Assembly: GCA_001657315.1 (NCBI GenBank)
Contig: LYSV01000065.1
Location: 1-46,217, forward strand
Length of the DNA stretch: 46,217 nucleotides
Source of the DNA: Flammeovirgaceae bacterium BBD 1991-12
Lineage (GTDB): Bacteria; Bacteroidota; Bacteroidia; Cytophagales; Cyclobacteriaceae
Reading direction: 5' to 3'
Within the stretch, counting starts at the first letter, position 1. The number at the start of each line of letters is the position of its first letter. Under the pieces are notes generated by a model. It saw only the letters and a list, made by a program, of their open reading frames with translations, had not been told where the DNA came from and searched no databases. Below, in pieces: positions 16,758 to 25,040 of the stretch. Made by a program: the position numbers and the translations under genes.

Positions 16758-17413
16758 GATACGATCATCCCGTCCCGCATCTCAAGTTTCCTGTCGGCCA
16801 TATTTGCCAACTCCTCATTATGGGTTACGATCACAAATGTCTGCCCTGACCTGTCACGAAGCTGAAAGAAGAGATCGTGGAGCTCTTTGGCATTTTTCGA
16901 ATCCAGATTGCCACTCGGTTCGTCTGCAAAAATAATGGAAGGGCTGTTGATCAGCGCCCTGGCCACAGCCACACGCTGCTGCTCTCCTCCGGACAGCTCC
17001 GAAGGTTTGTGATCATGCCTCCCCTCCAGTGATAGCGAATTGAGGATCTCCCTCCCCCTTGCTTTAATATCAGCGGAATCCCCCCCATTGATAAAAGCAG
17101 GTATGCAAACATTCTCCAGCGCCGTGAACTCAGGCAGGAGATTATGGAACTGGAAGATAAAACCTATATGCTGATTGCGGAACCTGGCCTTCTCTGAATT
17201 TCTCAGCTTCAGAACATTTTTATCCTGTAAAACAAGCTTACCGGAATCCGGAGTATCCAAAGTACCCAGAATATGCAAAAGCGTACTTTTTCCTGCCCCG
17301 GAGGCCCCTACTATGGAAATCACCTCTCCCTTACGAATGGAAAGGTCAATGCCTTTGAGAACATTCAGATCGCCATAGGATTTCTTAATTTCAGCCGACT
17401 TTAGTATCTCCAT
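16754..17413 (-). CDS. ABC transporter ATPase of the LolD/MacB type
   Basis: A 219-residue ATP-binding subunit. It has Walker [10 protein letters not shown], a Q-loop in [12 protein letters not shown], signature [15 protein letters not shown], Walker [14 protein letters not shown] and a switch His in VIVTHNEE. The PSGNLDS motif and length are typical of the LolD/MacB/FtsE group, which pair with LolC/MacB-like permeases in lipoprotein release or export. No permease is adjacent, so it works with a subunit encoded elsewhere. The start is ATG 17413 ([15 protein letters not shown]); an upstream extension to 17542 would lie across the sucC promoter and is not family-like. Confidence 0.9.
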   Translation of the reverse strand: MEILKSAEIKKSYGDLNVLKGIDLSIRKGEVISIVGASGAGKSTLLHILGTLDTPDSGKLVLQDKNVLKLRNSEKARFRNQHIGFIFQFHNLLPEFTALENVCIPAFINGGDSADIKARGREILNSLSLEGRHDHKPSELSGGEQQRVAVARALINSPSIIFADEPSGNLDSKNAKELHDLFFQLRDRSGQTFVIVTHNEELANMADRKLEMRDGMIVS

Positions 17414-17485
17414 CGTGATTGAAGAACCAAACATAACAAATAGGTCCATAAAACACCCCATGTGCCTGCATTTTAAATCCCGGGC

Positions 17486-17516
17486 TTGAATTATCGATCC
17501 AAAAAGACTACTTTCG
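17486..17516 (+). promoter_or_regulatory. Promoter of sucC
   Basis: TTG (17486-17488) and TACTTTCG (17509-17516, one mismatch to TAnnTTTG) lie 20 bases apart, 18 bases upstream of the sucC ATG. Confidence 0.45.
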
Positions 17517-17534
17517 TGGCAAAAAATTTCAAGA

Positions 17535-18746
17535 ATGAACATTCACGAATACCAGGCCAAGGACATACTGAAAAAATACGGCGTGAGGGTGCAAACGGGC
17601 ATAGTAGCGGATACGCCGGACAAGGCACTGGCGGCTGCCAAGGAATTGCATTCCGATACGGGTACAAACTGGTATGTAGTGAAGGCGCAGATCCATGCCG
17701 GTGGACGGGGCAAGGGCAAGGTCAGGGAAACGGATTCAAACGGGGTTGTTCTGGCCAAATCATTGGGTGAGGTTCCTGAAAAAGTCAAAAATATTCTGGG
17801 GGGTACGCTTGTCACCCATCAAACCGGAGAAGAAGGCAAGATGGTGAATAAGGTACTTATAGCGGAAGATGTTTACTACCCGGGCGCTTCTGAACCACAG
17901 GAGTTCTACATCAGTATATTACTGGACCGGGCAAAAAGCTGCAATGTCATCATGGCTTCTTCTGAAGGGGGTATGGACATAGAGGAAGTTGCTGAAAATA
18001 CACCCGAAAAGATCATTAAGGAGTGGATAGACCCAGCCACAGGCCTTCAGGCCTTTCAGGCACGAAAGATCGCTTTTGCGCTTGGTCTCGAGGGTAATGC
18101 ATTCAAGGAAATGGTAAAATTTATTTTTGCCCTTTACAAGGCGTATGAAGCTACAGACTCCTCCATGTTTGAGATCAATCCGGTACTGAAAACGTCGGAC
18201 AATAAAATACTGGCTGTAGATGCCAAGGTCGATCTTGATGATAATGCGCTGTATCGCCATAAGGATCTGGCAGAGCTGAGGGACATCACGGAAGAAGACC
18301 CTGCCGAGGTGGAGGCCAGCCAGTCGGGGCTAAGCTATGTAAAGCTGGAAGGAAATGTCGGTTGTATGGTGAACGGAGCAGGTCTGGCCATGGCTACCAT
18401 GGATATTATCAAGCTTTCAGGAGGAGAGCCGGCCAACTTCCTGGATGTTGGCGGAGGCGCCAATCCGGAGACCGTTGAAGCAGGTTTCCGTATCATTCTG
18501 AAGGACCCCAACGTAAAGGCTATATTGATCAATATCTTTGGCGGTATCGTACGATGCGACAGGGTAGCCAACGGGGTGGTGGAGGCTTATAAAAAGATCG
18601 GTAATATCAGTGTGCCCATCATCGTACGACTTCAGGGTACAAATGCAGAAGAAGGTGCGAAGATCATAGAAGAATCAGGTTTGAAGGTAACCTCGGCTAT
18701 CTTACTGAAAGATGCTGCCGCCAAGGTACGGGAAGTGCTTTCCTGA
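17535..18746 (+). CDS. sucC: Succinate-CoA ligase (ADP-forming) beta subunit
   Basis: A 403-residue TCA-cycle enzyme subunit that, with SucD, makes succinate and ATP (or GTP) from succinyl-CoA. The N-terminal ATP-grasp domain shows [17 protein letters not shown] and [17 protein letters not shown] is the Mg/ATP site. The C-terminal CoA-ligase domain has [19 protein letters not shown] and [18 protein letters not shown]. It is slightly longer than the E. coli protein. sucD is not adjacent; a tRNA gene follows, which is common in Bacteroidota where the two subunits are often unlinked. Confidence 0.96.
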   Translation: MNIHEYQAKDILKKYGVRVQTGIVADTPDKALAAAKELHSDTGTNWYVVKAQIHAGGRGKGKVRETDSNGVVLAKSLGEVPEKVKNILGGTLVTHQTGEEGKMVNKVLIAEDVYYPGASEPQEFYISILLDRAKSCNVIMASSEGGMDIEEVAENTPEKIIKEWIDPATGLQAFQARKIAFALGLEGNAFKEMVKFIFALYKAYEATDSSMFEINPVLKTSDNKILAVDAKVDLDDNALYRHKDLAELRDITEEDPAEVEASQSGLSYVKLEGNVGCMVNGAGLAMATMDIIKLSGGEPANFLDVGGGANPETVEAGFRIILKDPNVKAILINIFGGIVRCDRVANGVVEAYKKIGNISVPIIVRLQGTNAEEGAKIIEESGLKVTSAILLKDAAAKVREVLS

Positions 18747-18766
18747 TATATTTTATGGTCATTCCA

Positions 18767-18774
18767 TATCTTTG
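18767..18774 (+). promoter_or_regulatory. -7 element upstream of tRNA-Arg
   Basis: TATCTTTG fits TAnnTTTG and lies 74 bases before the tRNA. No convincing -33 TTG is seen at the right distance, so the call is tentative. Confidence 0.35.
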
Positions 18775-18848
18775 CAATAACTTAGCAGTCCGTTAAAATC
18801 CGCGAGTCTCTCTGCGATATGAGAGTGTATCAGTGATCATTAAAAAAT

Positions 18849-18922
18849 GCGTCCGTAGTTCAACTGGATAGAATACCAGATTTCGGCTCTGGGGGTTGAG
18901 GGTTCGAATCCTTCCGGACGCA
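18849..18922 (+). tRNA. tRNA-Arg (anticodon TCG)
   Basis: A 74-base cloverleaf. The acceptor stem is GCGTCCG (18849-18855) with CGGACGC (18915-18921), discriminator A. The anticodon stem CCAGA/TCTGG encloses the loop TTTCGGC, giving anticodon TCG, which reads CGN arginine codons. The T-arm contains GGTTCGAATCC. No 3' CCA is encoded, as is usual in Bacteroidota. Confidence 0.95.
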
Positions 18923-18925
18923 CTT

Positions 18926-18958
18926 AAAGAGCTTATATGTGATACGTATAGGCTCTTT
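18926..18958 (+). terminator. Intrinsic terminator after tRNA-Arg
   Basis: AAAGAGC-TTATA pairs with TATA-GGCTCTTT with one mismatch and a short loop. The stem ends in TTTT, forming a typical intrinsic terminator three bases past the tRNA. Confidence 0.6.
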
Positions 18959-19045
18959 TGTTATAAACCTATTGTAATTTGAATTTTTTTAATTCATAAA
19001 CATAATCCGTATCTTGTGGGTTGATAGCTATAAGCGGACTTTTTT

Positions 19046-19948
19046 ATGAGAAAAATAGCCTTATTTTTAGTCATCACGCTGGTTGTCTCTGAATTGAATG
19101 GCCAGTCATTTTTTAATTTCAGAAAAGGCCGGGATATCATTGCTACCTTTGGGACAGGCACCACTTCCTATTTTGGTGATCTGAATAATCCGGGGGATAT
19201 CTTTGATTCCAAGCTTAATATTAATATAGGACTCCAGTACTTCTTTACTCAGAATCTGGCTGTGCGTACTGAGGCTACGTGGTTCAGGCTGTCCGGAGAT
19301 GACGCCGAGGCAGATAGAGAAAGCCGGGCAGCAAGAAATCTGTCTTTCCGGTCTGATAACTTTGAGTGGAATGTAGTAGGCATCTGGCAGGTTTTTCCCA
19401 ACGGCACACGATTCTATCAGCGTCCTGGTATTAATTTCTATGGGTTTGCGGGAATAGGCATACTCTATTTTAATCCGAAAGGTCAGGTACCGGAAACAGA
19501 CTGGAATGGTAATCCTCTGCCTGAAGCAGGTGACTATGTGGCTCTTCAGCCCTTACAAACGGAAGGAGAATCATACTCCAGAACTACTATTGTTATTCCT
19601 GCCGGTATAGGGGTGAAGTTGAAAGCAGGTCCGTTTTTCAACTTTGGCATCGAGGGGGGGTATCGATTTGCTTTTACCGATTACCTGGACGATGTAAGTA
19701 CTGTGCATCTTGATCACAGTTCTTTAGACGCCGATCCCTTAAGACAAGCCATGGCTGATAAACGCTTCCTGCTTGGATTATCACCTCAAGAAGCAGGGAA
19801 AAACAGAGGAAATGAAAATAACAACGATGGGTATTTCATAATAAATTTAAAAATGGAATTTTATATTCCATCACATATTTTTAGTACCAGCAAGTCAAAA
19901 TATAACAGACGCAAACGCTTTAGAAAAGTACGGGGTAAAAGAAGATAG
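19046..19948 (+). CDS. Outer-membrane beta-barrel protein (DUF6089/PorG-like)
   Basis: A 300-residue protein with a signal peptide (MRKIALFLVITLVVSELNG, cleavage before QSFF). It has repeated amphipathic strands typical of a small barrel: GTGTTSYFGDLNNPG at the start, NFEWNVVGIWQVF, GFAGIGILYFNPKG and FFNFGIEGGYRFAFTDYLDDV. This matches the DUF6089/PorG-like group, whose best-known member is part of the type IX secretion machinery. The C-terminus is unusually basic (YNRRKRFRKVRGKRR), a tail that would face the periplasm. It stands alone after the tRNA. Confidence 0.8.
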   Translation: MRKIALFLVITLVVSELNGQSFFNFRKGRDIIATFGTGTTSYFGDLNNPGDIFDSKLNINIGLQYFFTQNLAVRTEATWFRLSGDDAEADRESRAARNLSFRSDNFEWNVVGIWQVFPNGTRFYQRPGINFYGFAGIGILYFNPKGQVPETDWNGNPLPEAGDYVALQPLQTEGESYSRTTIVIPAGIGVKLKAGPFFNFGIEGGYRFAFTDYLDDVSTVHLDHSSLDADPLRQAMADKRFLLGLSPQEAGKNRGNENNNDGYFIINLKMEFYIPSHIFSTSKSKYNRRKRFRKVRGKRR

Positions 19949-20172
19949 AGTGAAATACTGATGTTTGCTCAATGAGGGATCAGTGGCCGGTGGATAGTCC
20001 GTTGACAGTGAGGCATTCAAAATGGCACCCCTAAAAAACTATACTTTGCCAGGGTTCACCATATTGCTTAACATGTCTGTTATAATCTATTATTGAAAAC
20101 GACATTTTTTAATTCTGGTCAGATCAACAGCACGTCAAGATTCTCTTTTATTACTATTCGAAACAGTGTTTT

Positions 20173-22095
20173 TTATCCAGGATTCAGGTTAATATGGTTC
20201 ATCGGAAACTCTGATTTATCCAGAATTCCAAATGCAGAACTGTTACTTTTAAATTCTGGCACTATTTCTTTCATAAGACTCACAATGAGATAGTCATCAG
20301 AACAATTTTCTATCGATTCCTGTAAGCTACTTATATGCTCAGATATTTCAATAAACGAATACTCCGATACTTTGGCAATCATTATCTTCTTATGATGTGT
20401 TGGGATGGTATTTTCTTCATTTGAAAGCAATTCTTCATAGAGTTTCTCTCCTTGTCTCAATCCAGTAAATACAATTTCAATATCCTTTCCCAACTCCAGT
20501 CCTGATAACCTAACCATTTTTTTGGCCAGATCAGTGATCTTAATGGACTGGCCCATATCAAATATGAATATCTCCCCTCCCTTGCCAATAGAGCCTGCCT
20601 CCAATACAAGCTGACATGCTTCTGTAATGGTCATGAAATACCTGGTGATCTCGGGATGTGTTACTGTTATTGGTCCACCTGTACTGATTTGCTTTTTGAA
20701 AAAAGGTATTACAGAACCATTGGACCCCAGAACGTTACCAAATCTGGTCGTCACAAAAGCGGTTCCGTCAAGCTTGTCAGCCAAATAATTATTCAAGGAT
20801 TGCACATAGATTTCAGCAATGCGTTTGGAACAACCCATAATACTGGTAGGATTGACCGCCTTGTCGGTTGATACCATCACAAACCTCTTCACTTCATACT
20901 CTACGGCCAGATCTGCCAGAATTTTAGTACCCAAAATATTCGTTTTTATGGCCTCTACTACATTAGACTCCATCAGTGGTACATGCTTATAGGCAGCTGC
21001 ATGGAAAACAACCTCTGGTTTCTCCATGCCGAATATTTGTTCTATTCTTTTTTTATCCGTTATATCGGCCACATAAATCTTAGTCGGCAGGTATACATTG
21101 AGTTCCCGTTCCAATTCATAAAGTGGTGACTCACTCTGATCTATCAAAATAACATTGGCCGGACTATACTTTGATACCTGTCGTACAAGTTCACTACCTA
21201 TTGAACCTGCAGCTCCTGTGATACATACCCGTTTATTAAGTAACCCCTCACTTATGGTTTCATTATCAAGCTTAATCGATTCCCTACCCAAAAGGTCTTC
21301 TATCCTTATTTCTCTTATTTGTTTAAGGCTCAATTCACCTTTCACCCACTTCTCAACCTCCGGAACAGCTCTTACTTTTACCTGATACTTCAAACATTGG
21401 TCTACAATTTCATTTTTACGTTCAATAGATAAGTCCTTGATGGAAATAATGACTTCCTTGACATACAAATCCTTAAATAGCCTGGCCAGGTCTGTGCCGG
21501 CATTATAAATCCTGCATCGTCCAAAACTCTTACCCACTTTTCTCAAATCATCTTCCAAAAATCCTACAACCTTAAGACTATTGGAAGTATCATTGCTTAT
21601 GACTTGCTTTGTTATCAAACCAAGCTGTCCTGCTCCAAAAATCAGAACATTGATTTTCTCATAAACATTTCTTGTGTAATAGGTGAAAATATATTTGATG
21701 AGCAACCGGTACAGAAACAGGAATAGTGTTGAGCTAAAACATCCAATGATAAGAACGGATAAAGGAATTATGTTCGCTTCGTATTGCCTGGATACAATGA
21801 AGTTTAATGCGCCTGCCAAAAGGGTAATGATCAAAACAGCACTAATAATACGTATAGCGTCACTTAATGTGGTATATCGAACTATTCCTGAATAACTCCT
21901 TGTAACAAGGATCGAGATAAACCCTGAAACAACGTAGATGGCCATACCGACATCCATGTTATTCTTTATTACATCTTCAATGCTGAAGTTAAACCTCAGC
22001 AGGTAAGCGATTGCAATAGATACCATCAATATTGACAGATCAATAAGTATGATGATCCATCTTGGGAGAATTCTTAGGGCCTTGATAAATCTCAT
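20173..22095 (-). CDS. Membrane nucleotide-sugar 4,6-dehydratase (WbpM/PglF/CapD-like)
   Basis: A 640-residue enzyme with about four N-terminal membrane helices, a Rossmann-like linker domain (LIFGAGQLGLI) and a C-terminal SDR dehydratase domain (VCITGAAGSIGSELVRQV). The active site STDKAVNPTSIMGCSKR has Met in place of the usual Tyr, typical of the inverting/retaining UDP-GlcNAc 4,6-dehydratases FlaA1/WbpM/PglF. These make the 4-keto-6-deoxy sugar that an aminotransferase then aminates. The start is set at ATG 22095 (MRFIKALRILPRW); a longer frame from 22209 would overlap the upstream aminotransferase. It is the last gene of the polysaccharide locus. Confidence 0.9.
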   Translation of the reverse strand: MRFIKALRILPRWIIILIDLSILMVSIAIAYLLRFNFSIEDVIKNNMDVGMAIYVVSGFISILVTRSYSGIVRYTTLSDAIRIISAVLIITLLAGALNFIVSRQYEANIIPLSVLIIGCFSSTLFLFLYRLLIKYIFTYYTRNVYEKINVLIFGAGQLGLITKQVISNDTSNSLKVVGFLEDDLRKVGKSFGRCRIYNAGTDLARLFKDLYVKEVIISIKDLSIERKNEIVDQCLKYQVKVRAVPEVEKWVKGELSLKQIREIRIEDLLGRESIKLDNETISEGLLNKRVCITGAAGSIGSELVRQVSKYSPANVILIDQSESPLYELERELNVYLPTKIYVADITDKKRIEQIFGMEKPEVVFHAAAYKHVPLMESNVVEAIKTNILGTKILADLAVEYEVKRFVMVSTDKAVNPTSIMGCSKRIAEIYVQSLNNYLADKLDGTAFVTTRFGNVLGSNGSVIPFFKKQISTGGPITVTHPEITRYFMTITEACQLVLEAGSIGKGGEIFIFDMGQSIKITDLAKKMVRLSGLELGKDIEIVFTGLRQGEKLYEELLSNEENTIPTHHKKIMIAKVSEYSFIEISEHISSLQESIENCSDDYLIVSLMKEIVPEFKSNSSAFGILDKSEFPMNHINLNPG

Positions 22096-22108
22096 TGTCA
22101 GCGTTTTT

Positions 22109-23221
22109 TTATTTGCAGCGCATGGCTGAAACGATTTGATTAACATCACTATCCGACAATCTATGTGATGACGGCACACATAATCCACTCTCAAAGAGAG
22201 CCTCAGCATTGCCCTGCTCGTATACCGGGAATTCCCTGAAGGCGGGCTGCAAATGAAGCGGATACCAAAGATTTCGATATTCTACTCTCTTTTTAGAGAA
22301 GTTTGATATTACTTTCATAAGATGATCACCATTCTCACATAATATTGTTGTTAACCATCGATTACTAAATCTGTTTTCATCATCTTCAAGAAACCAAAAA
22401 ATATCAGATAACGAGTCCTTGTAGAAACAATATATTTCTCTACGTCTCGCAATATTTTGGGTCAGATAAGGCAACTGAATACTGCCCAGCTCTGCCGCCA
22501 TAGCACCCATAACATAGTTATACCCAACACACCCATGCCTGTAAATATTGGTTCCACTTTTGGCCTGTGAAGCGAGGTATCTGGCCTTGTCAATTGGTTC
22601 TGCTATATTGGAAACCAAAATTCCACCTCCGGCTGTGGTAATTATCTTATTATAGTTAAATGAATAAATACCAAGTACTCCTATAGTCCCTACATATGTA
22701 TCTTTCCATTTTGATCCCAGGGCGCCCGCTGCATCTTCTATGAGGGGCAGATCATATCTACTCAAAATATCCGAAAGTCTGCCCAGATCCGCCGGAACAC
22801 CATAATTATGTCCTGTTATTATCGCTTTCGGAAGTTTTCCGGTTTTTTCTACCCTATCCAAAAGAGCCTGTTCAACCAGATCAGGGCAGATATTCCACGA
22901 TTCCATCTCTACATCGATAAAAACCGGCACTGCATTTAGATATCTTATGGCATTGGCCACGGCAACAAAGGTAAACGTCGGACAAAGTACTTCGTCCCCC
23001 GCCTTCACACCGATCGCAAGTAAAGCCAAATGTAAAGCAGAGGTCCCGGAATTTGTCGCCAATGCATATTTCGATAGAATCACATTTGATACATCCTGCT
23101 CAAAAACAGATGACCCGTTTCTTGAATTTTCAATGTTATCATGAAACAGCTCCGAAGCCTTCTTTACCACCTCCAACGGAATATCCGGAGGGGATAACCT
23201 AATACTATATTGACTCATCAT
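22109..23221 (-). CDS. DegT/DnrJ/EryC1/StrS sugar aminotransferase (PglE-like)
   Basis: A 370-residue PLP-dependent nucleotide-sugar aminotransferase. ATNSGTSALHLALLAIGV, DEVLCPTFTFVAVANAI, EDAAGALGSKW and the PLP lysine in YSFNYNKIITTAGGG are all present. With the dehydratase directly downstream it probably makes a UDP-4-amino-4,6-dideoxy sugar (inference). The start is placed at MMSQYSIRLS (23221); six more residues from 23239 are possible. It overlaps the sugar transferase gene by 17 bases. Confidence 0.9.
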   Translation of the reverse strand: MMSQYSIRLSPPDIPLEVVKKASELFHDNIENSRNGSSVFEQDVSNVILSKYALATNSGTSALHLALLAIGVKAGDEVLCPTFTFVAVANAIRYLNAVPVFIDVEMESWNICPDLVEQALLDRVEKTGKLPKAIITGHNYGVPADLGRLSDILSRYDLPLIEDAAGALGSKWKDTYVGTIGVLGIYSFNYNKIITTAGGGILVSNIAEPIDKARYLASQAKSGTNIYRHGCVGYNYVMGAMAAELGSIQLPYLTQNIARRREIYCFYKDSLSDIFWFLEDDENRFSNRWLTTILCENGDHLMKVISNFSKKRVEYRNLWYPLHLQPAFREFPVYEQGNAEALFESGLCVPSSHRLSDSDVNQIVSAMRCK

Positions 23222-23774
23222 TGGAACGGCATTCAGCAAGAGACGGCATTATAGTATCTTTGCCAAAAAAGCCCTTTAGTGTTCTAACGGATATTTTCAG
23301 ATCCAACAGAAAGCAGACTTTATCAACATAGAATTTATCCCACTTGAACTTATGGTCCCAGGTTAAGTCATTTCTTCCATTTACCTGAGCCAGACCCGTT
23401 ATACCAGGCCTAACCAGATGTCTCTTCAACTCATCGTCCCTGAAGTACTTAAGGTAATTAAAGGGCAGAGGTCTGGGACCGATCAGGCTCATATCTCCAT
23501 TCATGACATTTAACAATTGCGGCAATTCATCAAGTCCTGTCCTCCTTAATATCCGGCCTAACGCTGTGGTGTTGGAAGGGTTATTATCGTGTAAAGTACA
23601 AAATTTTCTCAAAAAAAACGGTTTATTGTTTTTACCGATTCTGATCTGCGTAAAAAAAACTTTTTTTTGTAGTAAAAATAAAAGAACTGTAATTCCAATA
23701 ATTACGGGGATAAGGAAAACAAACAGAATGCCTGCTAAAATTCTATCTACCAAATACTTAGACACTAAATACAC
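23205..23774 (-). CDS. Initiating sugar-phosphate transferase (PglC/WcaJ catalytic type)
   Basis: A 189-residue minimal polyprenyl-phosphate glycosyl-1-phosphate transferase. One re-entrant or membrane helix lies at residues about 10-33, then RRTGLDELPQLLNVMNGDMS (catalytic-type DE within GLDELPQ), LIGPRPLP and VRPGITGLAQVNGRNDLTW, hallmarks of the family. It loads the first sugar-1-phosphate on undecaprenyl phosphate. It sits between two aminotransferases and is the second such enzyme in the locus (the other is at 29528-30115). It overlaps both neighbours. Confidence 0.92.
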   Translation of the reverse strand: MYLVSKYLVDRILAGILFVFLIPVIIGITVLLFLLQKKVFFTQIRIGKNNKPFFLRKFCTLHDNNPSNTTALGRILRRTGLDELPQLLNVMNGDMSLIGPRPLPFNYLKYFRDDELKRHLVRPGITGLAQVNGRNDLTWDHKFKWDKFYVDKVCFLLDLKISVRTLKGFFGKDTIMPSLAECRSNDESI

Positions 23775-24991
23775 TGATTTTTAATAAAAAATTTCATACA
23801 GACTTCAGAAAATCCGGCAATTACATACTCGACCTGAACATCGCTAAGATGAGGATATATTGGAAGTGAAATCTCTGTCGAGTAATTCCTGTAGGAAGTA
23901 GAAAAGTCTTCCATATAAAATCCCATCTCACGGAATAGTGTAAGCATTGGCAGAGGAACAAAATGCACATTTACTGATATACCCAGGGCATTCAGCTCTT
24001 CTATCATTTTGTTTCGAATGGTCTCATCAAAATCCGGAAACCGGATCATGTACAGATGGCAGGAAGAGGTTCGTATTTCATCTCTACTTTTTGGCAGTTT
24101 AATATTTCCCAGGCCCTTAAAGGCTTCATTGTAACGGTCAAAAATTTCCTGCCTCTTTTCCAAATGCAGCCTGTACTTTCTGATCTGGGCCAGGCCAATA
24201 GCAGCACAGATATCCGGCATATTTGCTTTAAATCCTTGAAGAACAATGTCGTACCTCCAATTTCCGGAAGTAGTTTTTGTCAGAGCATCCTTCGTTTGCC
24301 CATTCAGTGACAACAGCTTAAAATGTTCATAAACCTTCTGATCATCAAAGCTTTCAGGTAAATTCAGGCAAATACATCCTCCTTCAGCCGTGGTTATGTT
24401 CTTCACGGCGTGAAAAGAAAATACAGTAAGATCAGCTACATTTCCAATCTTTTTGTCCCGGTATGTGGCTCCAAAAGCATGAGCCGAATCCGCAAGAATT
24501 ACAATCCTGTTAAACTTTTGCTGAACTACATTATCTGGTTTAAATTTTTCAGCTATACTATCTGAATTGATAAGACTAAAAATATCTTCATAATTGCAGG
24601 GCCACCCCGCGACATCCACCGGAATTATTACCTTGGTATTGGTTGTTATTTTGCTCCTCAGATCATCAATGTCTATATTGAAATCATCATCCGAATCAAC
24701 CATAACAAGAGTCGCCCCTAAGTGTAAAACAGGAAGTGCCGTGGCACAATAGGTATAAGACGGAACAATGACTTCATCCCCTTTTTGTACTCCCAGCCAG
24801 TTTAACGCCAAAAGCAATCCAGACGAGGCTGAGTTCAGGCATATGGTATCTGAAGCGCCTACTTCCCGGCTAATTTCCTTTTCCAGTAGTTTAACTTTTG
24901 GTCCGGTAGTGATCCATCCTGACTTCAGGGTATCCATTACCTCTTTTTCAACGTCATAGTCGATGTAAGGAGGAGAGAAAGGTATTTTCAT
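23765..24991 (-). CDS. DegT/DnrJ/EryC1/StrS sugar aminotransferase 2
   Basis: A 408-residue PLP aminotransferase. ISREVGASDTICLNSASSG, DEVIVPSYTYCATALPVLH, ILADSAHAFGATY and the PLP lysine in FSFHAVKNITTAEGG are visible. It shares the fold of the 22109 gene but the sequences differ clearly, so this is a second enzyme and not a duplicate. It may make a different amino sugar, or act in the same pathway after another dehydratase. It overlaps the sugar transferase by ten bases and follows the ELWxxDGT protein gene. Confidence 0.92.
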   Translation of the reverse strand: MKIPFSPPYIDYDVEKEVMDTLKSGWITTGPKVKLLEKEISREVGASDTICLNSASSGLLLALNWLGVQKGDEVIVPSYTYCATALPVLHLGATLVMVDSDDDFNIDIDDLRSKITTNTKVIIPVDVAGWPCNYEDIFSLINSDSIAEKFKPDNVVQQKFNRIVILADSAHAFGATYRDKKIGNVADLTVFSFHAVKNITTAEGGCICLNLPESFDDQKVYEHFKLLSLNGQTKDALTKTTSGNWRYDIVLQGFKANMPDICAAIGLAQIRKYRLHLEKRQEIFDRYNEAFKGLGNIKLPKSRDEIRTSSCHLYMIRFPDFDETIRNKMIEELNALGISVNVHFVPLPMLTLFREMGFYMEDFSTSYRNYSTEISLPIYPHLSDVQVEYVIAGFSEVCMKFFIKNQCI

Positions 24992-25040
24992 TATACTAAG
25001 TTAGATAACCTTGCCGAAACAAGGTTCTTTTTATAATAGC

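Noticed and set aside
17414-17542. Upstream extension of the ABC ATPase
   Set aside because: It would run through the sucC promoter into sucC and lacks family sequence; [15 protein letters not shown] is the usual start.
19949-20172. Terminator or small gene between the PorG-like gene and the polysaccharide locus
   Set aside because: No hairpin with T-tract and no convincing coding frame was found in this gap.
22096-22209. Upstream extension of the dehydratase gene
   Set aside because: It overlaps the aminotransferase 3' end by about 100 bases; ATG 22095 directly precedes the first membrane helix.
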